A DNA stretch of 5,910 nt from Campylobacterota bacterium (GTDB taxonomy: Bacteria; Campylobacterota; Campylobacteria; Campylobacterales; JAADDG01): contig JAADDG010000045.1 in assembly GCA_013154075.1 (NCBI GenBank), positions 1 through 5,910 of the forward strand, in the 5' to 3' direction. Below the pieces are notes generated by a model, which saw nothing but the letters and a program-made list of their open reading frames with translations, searched no databases and was not told the origin of the DNA. The translations under genes and the position numbers were made by a program. Shown here piece after piece: positions 1 to 5,910 of the stretch; the stretch's first letter is position 1, and every line of letters starts with the position of its first letter.

Positions 1-343
1 ACTCTTTAATAGCTTCTTTTAAAACATCTATCTCATGATTTTTAGTATCTATTTGTTCCCCAAGTCTTCGTATCTCATCTTTCATATCTCTAATTAAAGT
101 ATTTTGATCTTTAGTCTTTTGAATTTCAGCTTCAAGAGCTTTCTCTCTCTTCTCACACTTCTCAAGCTCAGCTTTTAGTCTATACCATTCGTCATCTTTT
201 TCTTTTAAATCTTGCTTTAAGCTCTCTATATATAAATTTTCTTTCTCTTTTTCTAAAGCTTTTTTTAAAAACCAGCCAATCAAAAAACCCAAAGCCAAAG
301 CAAGTAATAAGCATATAACTATTTGAGATACGATATAAAGCAT
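1..343 (-). CDS. Membrane-anchored coiled-coil protein, 3' end outside window
   Basis: The frame opens at ATG 343-341 and stays open to the window edge, giving 114 complete codons. It starts MLYIVSQIVICLLLALALGF, and residues about 4-26 form one hydrophobic helix ending at GWFLKK. From about residue 27 the protein is charged and helical, rich in K, E, Q and L (for example LKAELEKCEKREKALEAEIQ), as expected for a coiled coil. Cys11 is not in a lipobox, because Ile precedes it, so this is a membrane anchor rather than a lipoprotein. The start is well supported: AGAGGA at 356-351 lies 7 bases upstream, and only one base separates the ATG from the TAA of the OmpA-like gene, so translation is probably coupled. 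Positive charges after the helix suggest a cytoplasmic coiled coil, but the topology is inferred. The function is unknown, and any C-terminal domain lies outside the window. Confidence 0.8.
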   Translation of the reverse strand, partial: MLYIVSQIVICLLLALALGFLIGWFLKKALEKEKENLYIESLKQDLKEKDDEWYRLKAELEKCEKREKALEAEIQKTKDQNTLIRDMKDEIRRLGEQIDTKNHEIDVLKEAIKE

Positions 344-344
344 C

Positions 345-1082
345 TTATTGTCCTCTTTTTATGTGGATTTCCACTCTTCTATTTCTCTTATCATTCTTAT
401 CATAAATAAAATTACTCTCGCCATATCCTACTGCTTTAATTATATTTTTATCTATACCCTCTTTTATCAAATATCTTCTGACACTTTTCGCTCTTTTTAA
501 GCTCAATTCTTTATTAAAATATTTATTTCCTTTTGCATCGGTATAGCCGGCAACTTCTATCTCCATATTTTTTAAATCAAGTTTCTTTAATTCCGTAGCA
601 ATTTCTCTTAGAATTTTTTTACTTTTTCTAGTCAATACGGCACTTGAAAACTTAAATTCAATTGGCGTAGAAAGAAGCTTTTTATTAATTTCACTCTCTA
701 TCTCTTTCGCTTTTGTCAAATTAGTATCAGATTCCATAGATTTATTGCTACTACTTACATGTTCTAAATTAGTAGAAGTTTCATTTATCTCCTGGATCTT
801 TTCATCTATTAAAGATCTTATTTGTCTATCAATCTCATCTTCTTCTTGTTTCTTAGTAGTATTACTTTCTATATTTTTTTGAACTATTTCACTTTTATTA
901 GTTTCATTATCTTCATCCAAATCTTTCAAAGCAACAGGTATAGGTTCACTCTTTTCTTGATTTTTTATATCTCTTATAGTTAAATTATTATCCATTAAAG
1001 AGGGCAAATGATAACGGACACAAAAATAGTTTAGTAAAATAGCGGCTAAAATACCCAAGAATATTACCGTTTTGCTACTCAC
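345..1082 (-). CDS. Inner-membrane-anchored OmpA-family peptidoglycan-binding protein, GTG start
   Basis: This is a 245-residue envelope protein in three parts. Residues about 5-23 are one hydrophobic helix with no good lipobox (NYFC at 18-21), so it should remain an inner-membrane anchor. Residues about 30-139 are an acidic, Asn/Ser/Thr-rich linker with a helical charged stretch near 77-100. Residues about 140-243 are an OmpA C-terminal domain: IEFKFSS at 141-147, AGYTDAKG at 178-185, LSLKRA at 193-198 and RNRRVEI at 233-239. Asp182 and Arg197 are 15 residues apart, as are the Asp and Arg that hold diaminopimelate in OmpA domains, so non-covalent peptidoglycan binding is expected in the periplasm. 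There is no beta-barrel. The start is GTG 1082-1080, with a strong RBS, and an in-frame TGA lies five codons upstream (GGT GGA GTT TGC between them); the next ATG (Met30) would delete the anchor. The family call is firm, but the cellular role is not known. Confidence 0.88.
   Translation of the reverse strand: MSSKTVIFLGILAAILLNYFCVRYHLPSLMDNNLTIRDIKNQEKSEPIPVALKDLDEDNETNKSEIVQKNIESNTTKKQEEDEIDRQIRSLIDEKIQEINETSTNLEHVSSSNKSMESDTNLTKAKEIESEINKKLLSTPIEFKFSSAVLTRKSKKILREIATELKKLDLKNMEIEVAGYTDAKGNKYFNKELSLKRAKSVRRYLIKEGIDKNIIKAVGYGESNFIYDKNDKRNRRVEIHIKRGQ
351..356 (-). promoter_or_regulatory. Ribosome binding site of the coiled-coil gene, inside the OmpA-like gene
   Basis: On the minus strand AGAGGA lies 7 bases before ATG 343-341. 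It sits within the last codons of the OmpA-like gene, whose TAA (347-345) falls between this site and the ATG. The arrangement AGAGGA-CAA-TAA-G-ATG supports termination-reinitiation coupling of the two genes and decides the start of the downstream one. Confidence 0.65.
714..992 (-). other. Cluster of six D/E-X-N-X-S/T N-glycosylation sequons in the OmpA-like linker
   Basis: These bases encode residues 31-123 of the OmpA-like protein. Reading the translation gives six complete bacterial oligosaccharyltransferase (PglB-type) sequons: DNNLT (Asn33), EDNET (Asn59), ETNKS (Asn62), ESNTT (Asn74), EINET (Asn100) and DTNLT (Asn121). A seventh site, Asn113 (SSNKS), has only the minimal N-X-S. None has Pro at an X position. 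The segment follows the membrane helix and should be exposed and flexible in the periplasm, where PglB acts. The folded OmpA domain has none. Glycosylation itself is inference, since no pgl gene is in the window. Confidence 0.6.
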
Positions 1083-1087
1083 GCAAA

Positions 1088-1096
1088 CTCCACCTC
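1088..1096 (-). promoter_or_regulatory. Ribosome binding site deciding the GTG start of the OmpA-like gene
   Basis: The minus strand reads GAGGTGGAG, with the last G five bases before GTG 1082-1080. This strong purine-rich site, together with the in-frame TGA (1097-1095) that overlaps its first two bases, makes the GTG the earliest possible start and a convincing one. Confidence 0.7.
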
Positions 1097-1110
1097 ATCT
1101 ATTTGTTTAT

Positions 1111-1119
1111 ATTGTAGCA
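1111..1119 (-). promoter_or_regulatory. Probable extended -10 promoter for the OmpA-like/coiled-coil pair
   Basis: The minus strand reads TGCTACAAT, one base from an extended -10 (TGnTATAAT) and consistent with the Campylobacter-type housekeeping -10 (gnTAnaAT), which works without a conserved -35. The hexamer at the normal -35 distance (AGATAA) is poor. A start about 7 bases downstream would give a leader of roughly 20 bases that still includes the ribosome binding site. It is the clearest candidate in the 43-base gap, the widest intergenic space here. Prediction only. Confidence 0.5.
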
Positions 1120-1125
1120 TATTTT

Positions 1126-1926
1126 TTACCTCATTATCTCTCTACCGACATTAAAAAACAGCCAGAGCGTGAAAATAGGCAATACTACGGATTGAAATAT
1201 AAAGATAATTAAAATATTTACAATATAATCTCCTATGTCCTTTAGTTTAGATTTAAGAGCGTCAACCCTTTTTTGAAGATCGAATTTGGTTACCGTATTT
1301 GTGATATAAGATAGAAGGTCTCGTTTCTTTTCAACTTTTTCAATATTTACACTTTTTATCTCTTCGGTAGTCTTTTTTAATTTGGCTATTGAAGTCTCAT
1401 ATTTATCTTTCAAAAAATTTTCGTAAAAAACGTTATTTAAAGTCACATAGAAAGGTACCACCAAAGAGAGAGCCAAAGATAAAAAGGTGATCTTTATGGC
1501 ATATTTTATAAAGAAGTCTTTAAACCAAATACCGAGCATAAAAAGAATTATGGCTATAGGCAAAAGCAGCTTTACGGAGATATATAAATCCGCATAATTT
1601 AATATTTTCAAAACCCCTATAACCGTAATACTATAGAGCATAACCAAAGAGAATCTCTCTACCAAATCGTTTAGAGGATCCAAAATCTCTCCGGCCGCAA
1701 ACTCCACTCCTACTCCTGCGGGAGTTAAATCCATATAACTGTTTTGAACGACGGAAATGACTCCGTTTAAACCTTTTGCTACCGAAAAGGAGTACAAAGC
1801 CTCTTTCATAGAGTTATCCAGAACATTGGATTTGACATTTAAAAAGATATCTTTCGGAAGAATCAAAATGATTAAAAGAACCACACCCAATAGAATCGTT
1901 ACGGCTGATTTTTTAACTATTTTCAT
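1126..1926 (-). CDS. Uncharacterised polytopic membrane protein with internal coiled coil
   Basis: This 266-residue protein belongs to no family I can name with confidence. Hydrophobic segments lie at about 8-24 (signal anchor or signal peptide after MKIVKK), 92-109, 118-135, 144-163 and 234-258. Residues about 25-91 form a non-membrane loop ending in a distinctive block, TPAGVGVEFAAGEILDP then NDLVERFS (68-93), which runs straight into the second helix and looks like the conserved core. Residues about 170-232 are charged and helical (KLKKTTEEIK, KKRDLL, LQKRVDALKSKLKD), probably a coiled coil. Topology is ambiguous, because Lys136, 141 and 145 between the third and fourth helices conflict with a simple positive-inside reading. 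The ATG at 1926-1924 follows polA by 12 bases with AGAGAG (1938-1933) six bases upstream, so it is probably co-transcribed. I recall similar hypothetical proteins in other proteobacteria, but this is unchecked. Confidence 0.8.
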   Translation of the reverse strand: MKIVKKSAVTILLGVVLLIILILPKDIFLNVKSNVLDNSMKEALYSFSVAKGLNGVISVVQNSYMDLTPAGVGVEFAAGEILDPLNDLVERFSLVMLYSITVIGVLKILNYADLYISVKLLLPIAIILFMLGIWFKDFFIKYAIKITFLSLALSLVVPFYVTLNNVFYENFLKDKYETSIAKLKKTTEEIKSVNIEKVEKKRDLLSYITNTVTKFDLQKRVDALKSKLKDIGDYIVNILIIFIFQSVVLPIFTLWLFFNVGREIMR

Positions 1927-1938
1927 TTCAGACTCTCT

Positions 1939-4602
1939 TTATTTCAATTCTCCCCACCTATCCCCTATCGCAACGGAAGCCTTTAGAGGAACGTTTAGTT
2001 TGTAAATATTCTCCATTATCTCTTTTGCCTCTTTGGCATAATCTTCGCAAAACTCCTCTTTGACCTCAAAGATAAGCTCGTCATGAATCTGCAAAAGCAT
2101 TTTACCTTTTTCTCTATCTAAAGTTTGATTTATTTTATTCATAGCAAGTTTTATCAGATCCGCAGCACTCCCTTGAAAAATGGTATTTACAGCTTCCCTT
2201 AAATACCCGGCCATTTGAAACGCATTTGCATGAGCGAAATCAAAATATCTTCTTCTCTTTAGCAAAGTCTCCACATAACCTCTCTCTTTTGCCTCTTCTT
2301 CCGCCTTTTTTATGAAATCTTTTACGGTCGGGAAAGAAGCAAAATAGCTATCGATGTAGGCTTTTGCCTCTTTTTGGGAGACATTAATCGTTTGAGATAG
2401 TTTTCTCGCTCCCATCCCATAAATCAAACCGAAATTTATACTTTTTGCGATATTTCTCTTCTCTTTGGCCTCCTCTTCTCCAAAAATCTTTATGGCCGTT
2501 TCGAGATGGATGTCTTTTCCCTCCTCAAAAGCCTTCAAAAGTGCCGGATCTTTCGAAAAGTGGGCAAGAAGTCTAAGCTCTATTTGCGAATAATCGATTC
2601 CTACAAGTTTATACCCCTCTTTTGCCACAAAGCCGTATCTTATCTCTCTGCCAAGCTCGGTTTTTACCGGTATGTTTTGGAGATTAGGATTTTTACTGCT
2701 AAGTCTTCCGGTAGCCGTTCCGGTTTGTATGAAAGAGGTATGAATTCTTGAGTCTTCACTCTTTTTGGCAAGCTTCAAAAGGGGCTCTATGTAGGTGCTT
2801 TGAAGCTTATGAATCTCTCTGTATTCTAAAATTTTTTTAATTACAGGATGCTTATCTATAAGCTTTTGCAAAACACTCTCGTTTGTACTGTAACCGGTCT
2901 TTGTTTTTTTGATCGGAGGCAATTGAAGAATATCAAAAAGCACATGTCCAAGCTGCTGAGTGGAGTTTATGTTAAATTCACTTCCTGTAAGTTCATAAAT
3001 TTCTTTAGTTAATTTAGATAAAGACTCTTTGCTTTTTTCAAGAAGCTTTTCGAAAAAATCTATATCCAGTTTTATGCCTTCTCTCTCCATATTGATAAGA
3101 GTTTTGATAAAAGGAAACTCAACCTCTTTAGCTTCCTCTAAAAGAGTAGGTTCTAAAAGATTTTGAAGTTTTTGATAAAGCTTATAAGTCATCCAAGCAT
3201 CTTCGGCGGCATATTTGGTAGCTTCCTCTATTTCGACATTTGAAAAATTATCTCCTTTTTTAACAACGTCTTTAAATTTGATCATGTCGTGATTAAAAAG
3301 CCACTTTGCAAGATTATCCAAAGATATGCTTGATTCGGGATCCATAAGCCATGCTAAAATCATCGTATCGGCTTTGATAGAAATACCTTCGAAACCGAAA
3401 TTTTTCTCAAAAATAACAAGATCATATTTCAAATTATGCCCTATCACGGGCCTTGAGAAAAGTTTTGAAAGAGCTTCTTTTGCCTCTTTCATACTTATTT
3501 GCGACTCCACACCAAGATAGGAGTGATTTATAGGCACATAATAGGCCTCTTTTTCGTCTATACAGAAAGAAAAGCCTACAATTTTTGCGTCTTTACTATC
3601 CAAAGAGTTGGTTTCGGTATCTATCGCAATCAAGTTATTTTCATCTATCTTATCGATAACGCTTTTTAGTTTTTCTAAAGTATCCAAAGTGATGGCTTTA
3701 AATCTATTTTTTGTTTCTTTAGAGATGGAAGGGATGGAAGAGTTATTTTGATTTTGGATTCTTTTTAAAATAGCTTTTATATCATACTCTTTTAAATCAT
3801 CAACTATTTTTAAAATAGGCTCCTCTTTGGGGAAATGAAACTCTTCAAGATCCAACTTGTCAAAAAGATCATCTTTCAAAGCTACAAGTTTTTTACTTAA
3901 AAACGCTTTCTCTTTCCCCTCTTCAAGAAGTTTTTTTATCCTTTTATTCTCTATCTCATCAAGATGATCATAAATATCTTCAATACTTTCATATTTTTCT
4001 AAAAACTTTAGAGCGGTTTTTGGACCTATGCCTTTGACTCCTGGAATATTATCCGCACTATCTCCTATCAAAGCCAAAAAATCCGGAATTCTTCTTGGAT
4101 AAACGCCAAATTTCTTTTTGCAAGCCTCCTCATCGATCTCTATCTTTTTTATAGGATCGAAAATTACTACCCTGCTATCGTCTATCAGTTGATACAAATC
4201 TTTATCATGACTAACTATTCTAACTTTTACATCTTTATCTTTTAAATATTTAACCAAAGAGGCTATGATATCATCCGCTTCCGCTCTATCGATCTCAAGC
4301 TGTTTAAAATCCATCCTCTTTATCCAATCGATCGCTACTGGAAGCTGCTTTAATAGATCTTCCGGTGCGGGAGGGCGGTTGGCTTTGTAAGTGGGATCGA
4401 TCTCTTTTCTAAAAGACTCTTCCTTACTGTCAAGCGCAAAAACAATATAATCGGTTTTATAATCTTTTTCAATGGAAGAGATGAAGTTTAAAAATCCAGT
4501 TAAAAGTCCGGTAGGAAAACCTTTTTGGCTTTTTAAAGATGGAAGTGCATAGTAGTTTCTAAAGAAAAAACCGAAAGTATCGATAACCGTCAAAGTCTTC
4601 AT
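1939..4602 (-). CDS. polA: DNA polymerase I with 5'-3' and 3'-5' exonuclease domains
   Basis: At 887 residues this is a full-length PolA, which replaces Okazaki-fragment RNA primers and fills repair gaps in the cytoplasm. The 5' nuclease domain (about 1-290) has its acidic metal ligands: Asp8, Asp58, EADD (108-111), HDKD (132-135) and GDSADN (180-185), followed by the helix-hairpin GVKGIGPKTA. The proofreading domain (about 305-490) keeps Exo I DTET (Asp328, Glu330), Exo II GHNLKYD (Asp394) and Exo III YAAED (Tyr464, Asp468), so it should be active, unlike the decayed domain of Taq polymerase. The polymerase domain (about 495-887) has motif A DYSQIELR (Asp670), motif B (Arg716, Lys720, Phe724, Tyr728, Gly729) and motif C HDE (840-842, Asp841). 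Phe724 matches E. coli Phe762, which discriminates against dideoxynucleotides. The ATG lies 22 bases after the wzt stop, with GAG about six bases upstream inside a small hairpin. No key residue is missing. Confidence 0.98.
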   Translation of the reverse strand: MKTLTVIDTFGFFFRNYYALPSLKSQKGFPTGLLTGFLNFISSIEKDYKTDYIVFALDSKEESFRKEIDPTYKANRPPAPEDLLKQLPVAIDWIKRMDFKQLEIDRAEADDIIASLVKYLKDKDVKVRIVSHDKDLYQLIDDSRVVIFDPIKKIEIDEEACKKKFGVYPRRIPDFLALIGDSADNIPGVKGIGPKTALKFLEKYESIEDIYDHLDEIENKRIKKLLEEGKEKAFLSKKLVALKDDLFDKLDLEEFHFPKEEPILKIVDDLKEYDIKAILKRIQNQNNSSIPSISKETKNRFKAITLDTLEKLKSVIDKIDENNLIAIDTETNSLDSKDAKIVGFSFCIDEKEAYYVPINHSYLGVESQISMKEAKEALSKLFSRPVIGHNLKYDLVIFEKNFGFEGISIKADTMILAWLMDPESSISLDNLAKWLFNHDMIKFKDVVKKGDNFSNVEIEEATKYAAEDAWMTYKLYQKLQNLLEPTLLEEAKEVEFPFIKTLINMEREGIKLDIDFFEKLLEKSKESLSKLTKEIYELTGSEFNINSTQQLGHVLFDILQLPPIKKTKTGYSTNESVLQKLIDKHPVIKKILEYREIHKLQSTYIEPLLKLAKKSEDSRIHTSFIQTGTATGRLSSKNPNLQNIPVKTELGREIRYGFVAKEGYKLVGIDYSQIELRLLAHFSKDPALLKAFEEGKDIHLETAIKIFGEEEAKEKRNIAKSINFGLIYGMGARKLSQTINVSQKEAKAYIDSYFASFPTVKDFIKKAEEEAKERGYVETLLKRRRYFDFAHANAFQMAGYLREAVNTIFQGSAADLIKLAMNKINQTLDREKGKMLLQIHDELIFEVKEEFCEDYAKEAKEIMENIYKLNVPLKASVAIGDRWGELK

Positions 4603-4606
4603 ATAG

Positions 4607-4622
4607 GCTCTTTTTTAAGAGC
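4607..4622 (-). promoter_or_regulatory. Small hairpin covering the polA ribosome binding site
   Basis: In the wzt-polA gap the minus strand reads GCTCTT-AAAA-AAGAGC, a perfect 6-bp stem with a 4-base loop. The 3' arm carries the only Shine-Dalgarno-like sequence (AAGAG), a few bases before the polA ATG at 4602. The 5' arm begins two bases after the wzt TAA; TAG is the next in-frame codon, making a tandem stop. No U-run follows the stem on either strand, so a terminator is unlikely. The pairing is visible in the sequence; a role in coupling polA translation to wzt is inference. Confidence 0.45.
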
Positions 4623-4624
4623 TA

Positions 4625-5910
4625 TTATACCATATCGAAAATCTCTATATCAAAATCGTGCCTAAATTTAAACCACAGAAAACTATTAGGCTGCTGAGCT
4701 ACATTTATGATAGCCGCTTCTTCATCAAGATGTAACAAAAGATTATCACTTCTATCCCAGTTTTTTATCTTATTTATTCTAAATCTGATGGCATATTGAC
4801 CCGCTATTAGATTAACTTTAAATTTAAAGACGATCTTTTTCTTAACGCCTTTTTGAAAAAATATAGATTTTCCGGTTTTGTTAAAAACACTCTCTCCCGT
4901 TAGCAAAAGCCCACCGGCATCTTTTAACTCTATAGCTAAAGAGATATTTCCGATATTATAGAGAGATTCCAAAGTAACAGCTACGAAAGCGTAATCGCCT
5001 TCTATAAAGGTATCGGTTTTATCTCCGTTTTGATTAAGCGTCTCAAAAGAGTGAATTTTAAATATATTGGAAGCATTTAGATTTTTAACCGCCTCTTCTA
5101 TCAAAGGCAAAAGAAGATCGCTATCCTCTTTTGTCTCCAATAGTGATTTGGTATCCTGAGAGTTTAGAGTCATAGCATTTTCTTGATGAAAGGATCTTTT
5201 GTAATACTCTTTAGCTACCGTTTTGGTATCTCCTTGCATAACAAGACAGCCATTTTCAAGTAAAATAGCTTTATCACAAAGCTCAATTACACTCTCAATA
5301 GAGTGACTAACAAAAAGAAGCGTTACACCTCTCTCTTTCATCTCCTTTATTTTTCTAATACACTTATGCTGAAAAAATGCATCTCCCACACTAAGAGCCT
5401 CATCGATTATCAAAATATCCGGATCAATGTGAACGTTTAGAGAAAAAGCAACCCTTGCAAACATACCGCTTGAATAGCTTTTAACGGGCTGATTGATAAA
5501 ATCTCCGATATCCGCAAAAGCTACAATATCATCTATTTTTCTCTCTATCTCATCTCTCGGTATCCCCATAATGGAAGCCGAAAAATAGATATTTTCAAGC
5601 CCCGTTTTCTCCGGATCAAATCCAGCTCCCAATTCCAAAAGAGCTGCAACTCTGCCATCTACCTGTACACTTCCGCTTGTAGGTGTTAAAACTCCAGTGA
5701 TAATTTTAAGAAGAGTGGATTTCCCAGAACCGTTTCTACCTATTATTCCAACGGTTGAACCTTTTTCTACATAAAAAGAGATATCTTTAAGAGCATAAAA
5801 CGGAGTGTGATAAATTTTGTGAGAGGGTGAAAAAACTTCTTTGAGTCTATCAATCGGCTTTTGGTAAAGATTGTAGATTTTAGTGATATTATGAAGTTGT
5901 ATTATCGTTA
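4625..5910 (-). CDS. wzt: Wzt-type polysaccharide ABC exporter ATPase, start just outside window
   Basis: This is the ATP-binding subunit of an ABC-2 exporter that carries lipid-linked O-antigen-like polysaccharide across the inner membrane with a Wzm permease (not in the window). The frame is open to the window edge, with 427 complete codons; the partial codon there is NTA, so the start lies at least one residue further out. Numbering from the first full codon: Walker A GRNGSGKST at 57-65, the family-typical LLELGAGF around 90-97, signature YSSGM at 145-149 (Wzt/TagH type instead of LSGGQ), Walker B ILIIDE (Asp169, Glu170), D-loop SVGD and H-loop His202. Early residues KPIDRLKE also match the family. 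After a charged linker, residues about 280-427 are beta-rich (EGDYAFVAVTLE, GQYAIRFRI) and correspond to the Wzt C-terminal domain that recognises the modified glycan end. The length is close to E. coli O9a Wzt. It ends with tandem stops TAA TAG. Confidence 0.93.
   Translation of the reverse strand, partial: TIIQLHNITKIYNLYQKPIDRLKEVFSPSHKIYHTPFYALKDISFYVEKGSTVGIIGRNGSGKSTLLKIITGVLTPTSGSVQVDGRVAALLELGAGFDPEKTGLENIYFSASIMGIPRDEIERKIDDIVAFADIGDFINQPVKSYSSGMFARVAFSLNVHIDPDILIIDEALSVGDAFFQHKCIRKIKEMKERGVTLLFVSHSIESVIELCDKAILLENGCLVMQGDTKTVAKEYYKRSFHQENAMTLNSQDTKSLLETKEDSDLLLPLIEEAVKNLNASNIFKIHSFETLNQNGDKTDTFIEGDYAFVAVTLESLYNIGNISLAIELKDAGGLLLTGESVFNKTGKSIFFQKGVKKKIVFKFKVNLIAGQYAIRFRINKIKNWDRSDNLLLHLDEEAAIINVAQQPNSFLWFKFRHDFDIEIFDMV

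Noticed and set aside
861..890. Homopolymer tract that could give phase variation
   Set aside because: The T runs here and elsewhere in the window are about seven bases, with no long G/C tract or tandem short repeat, so slippage-based switching is not supported.
345..1082. MotB-type flagellar stator
   Set aside because: The layout is similar, but the membrane helix has no proton-binding Asp, the linker is far longer than a plug region, and no MotA gene is adjacent.
1020..1082. Lipoprotein signal at Cys21 of the OmpA-like protein
   Set aside because: The residues before Cys21 (NYF) do not fit a lipobox, which needs a small residue directly before the Cys.
1757..2005. Plus-strand open frame of 82 codons
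   Set aside because: It lies antisense across the membrane-protein gene and the end of polA, has no recognisable domain, and is explained as a shadow of well-supported minus-strand genes.
2506..2751. Plus-strand open frame inside polA
   Set aside because: It is antisense to the conserved polymerase domain and its product resembles nothing known.
3326..3520. Plus-strand open frame inside polA
   Set aside because: It is antisense to the proofreading domain, short, and lacks any coding signal of its own.
4607..4622. Intrinsic terminator between wzt and polA
   Set aside because: The stem is only 6 bp and no U-run follows it on either strand; the loop, not the tail, holds the A/T run.
5636..5638. 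TTG at 5638 as the start of the ABC ATPase
   Set aside because: The same frame stays open upstream to the window edge and encodes Walker A and the family-typical N-terminus, so this TTG is an internal leucine codon.

Overview
The window is compact bacterial DNA of low GC. All five genes lie on the minus strand, so transcription runs from high to low coordinates. Short intergenic gaps, AT-rich codon use, A/G-rich ribosome binding sites and an extended -10 promoter with no visible -35 box suggest a Campylobacterota (epsilonproteobacterial) chromosome. The periplasmic protein rich in D/E-X-N-X-S/T sequons fits this too. The genus cannot be fixed from the sequence alone, and the taxonomic call is inference.

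In transcription order: (1) 5910-4625 is the ATPase of a Wzt-type polysaccharide ABC exporter, missing only its first residue or few beyond the window edge, with a C-terminal glycan-recognition domain. (2) 4602-1939 is a full-length three-domain DNA polymerase I (polA), 22 bases after the wzt stop; a small hairpin in that gap covers the likely polA Shine-Dalgarno. (3) 1926-1126 is an uncharacterised polytopic membrane protein, 12 bases after polA. (4) After a 43-base gap holding a probable promoter, 1082-345 (GTG start) is an inner-membrane-anchored protein with a long acidic, Asn/Ser/Thr-rich linker and a C-terminal OmpA peptidoglycan-binding domain. (5) One base later, 343 down to the window edge, is a membrane-anchored coiled-coil protein cut off by the window.

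The first three genes look like one transcription unit joining surface-glycan export, DNA repair and a membrane protein. This probably reflects genome compaction rather than shared function. The last two look like a second, translationally coupled unit of envelope proteins. The most notable observation is six complete bacterial N-glycosylation sequons packed into about 93 residues of the OmpA-like protein's linker, while I found none by eye in the other four proteins. The second is the hairpin over the polA ribosome binding site, placed where ribosomes finishing wzt would open it. I saw no tRNA, rRNA, CRISPR array, insertion sequence or convincing intrinsic terminator. No stretch over 300 bases lacks a gene.
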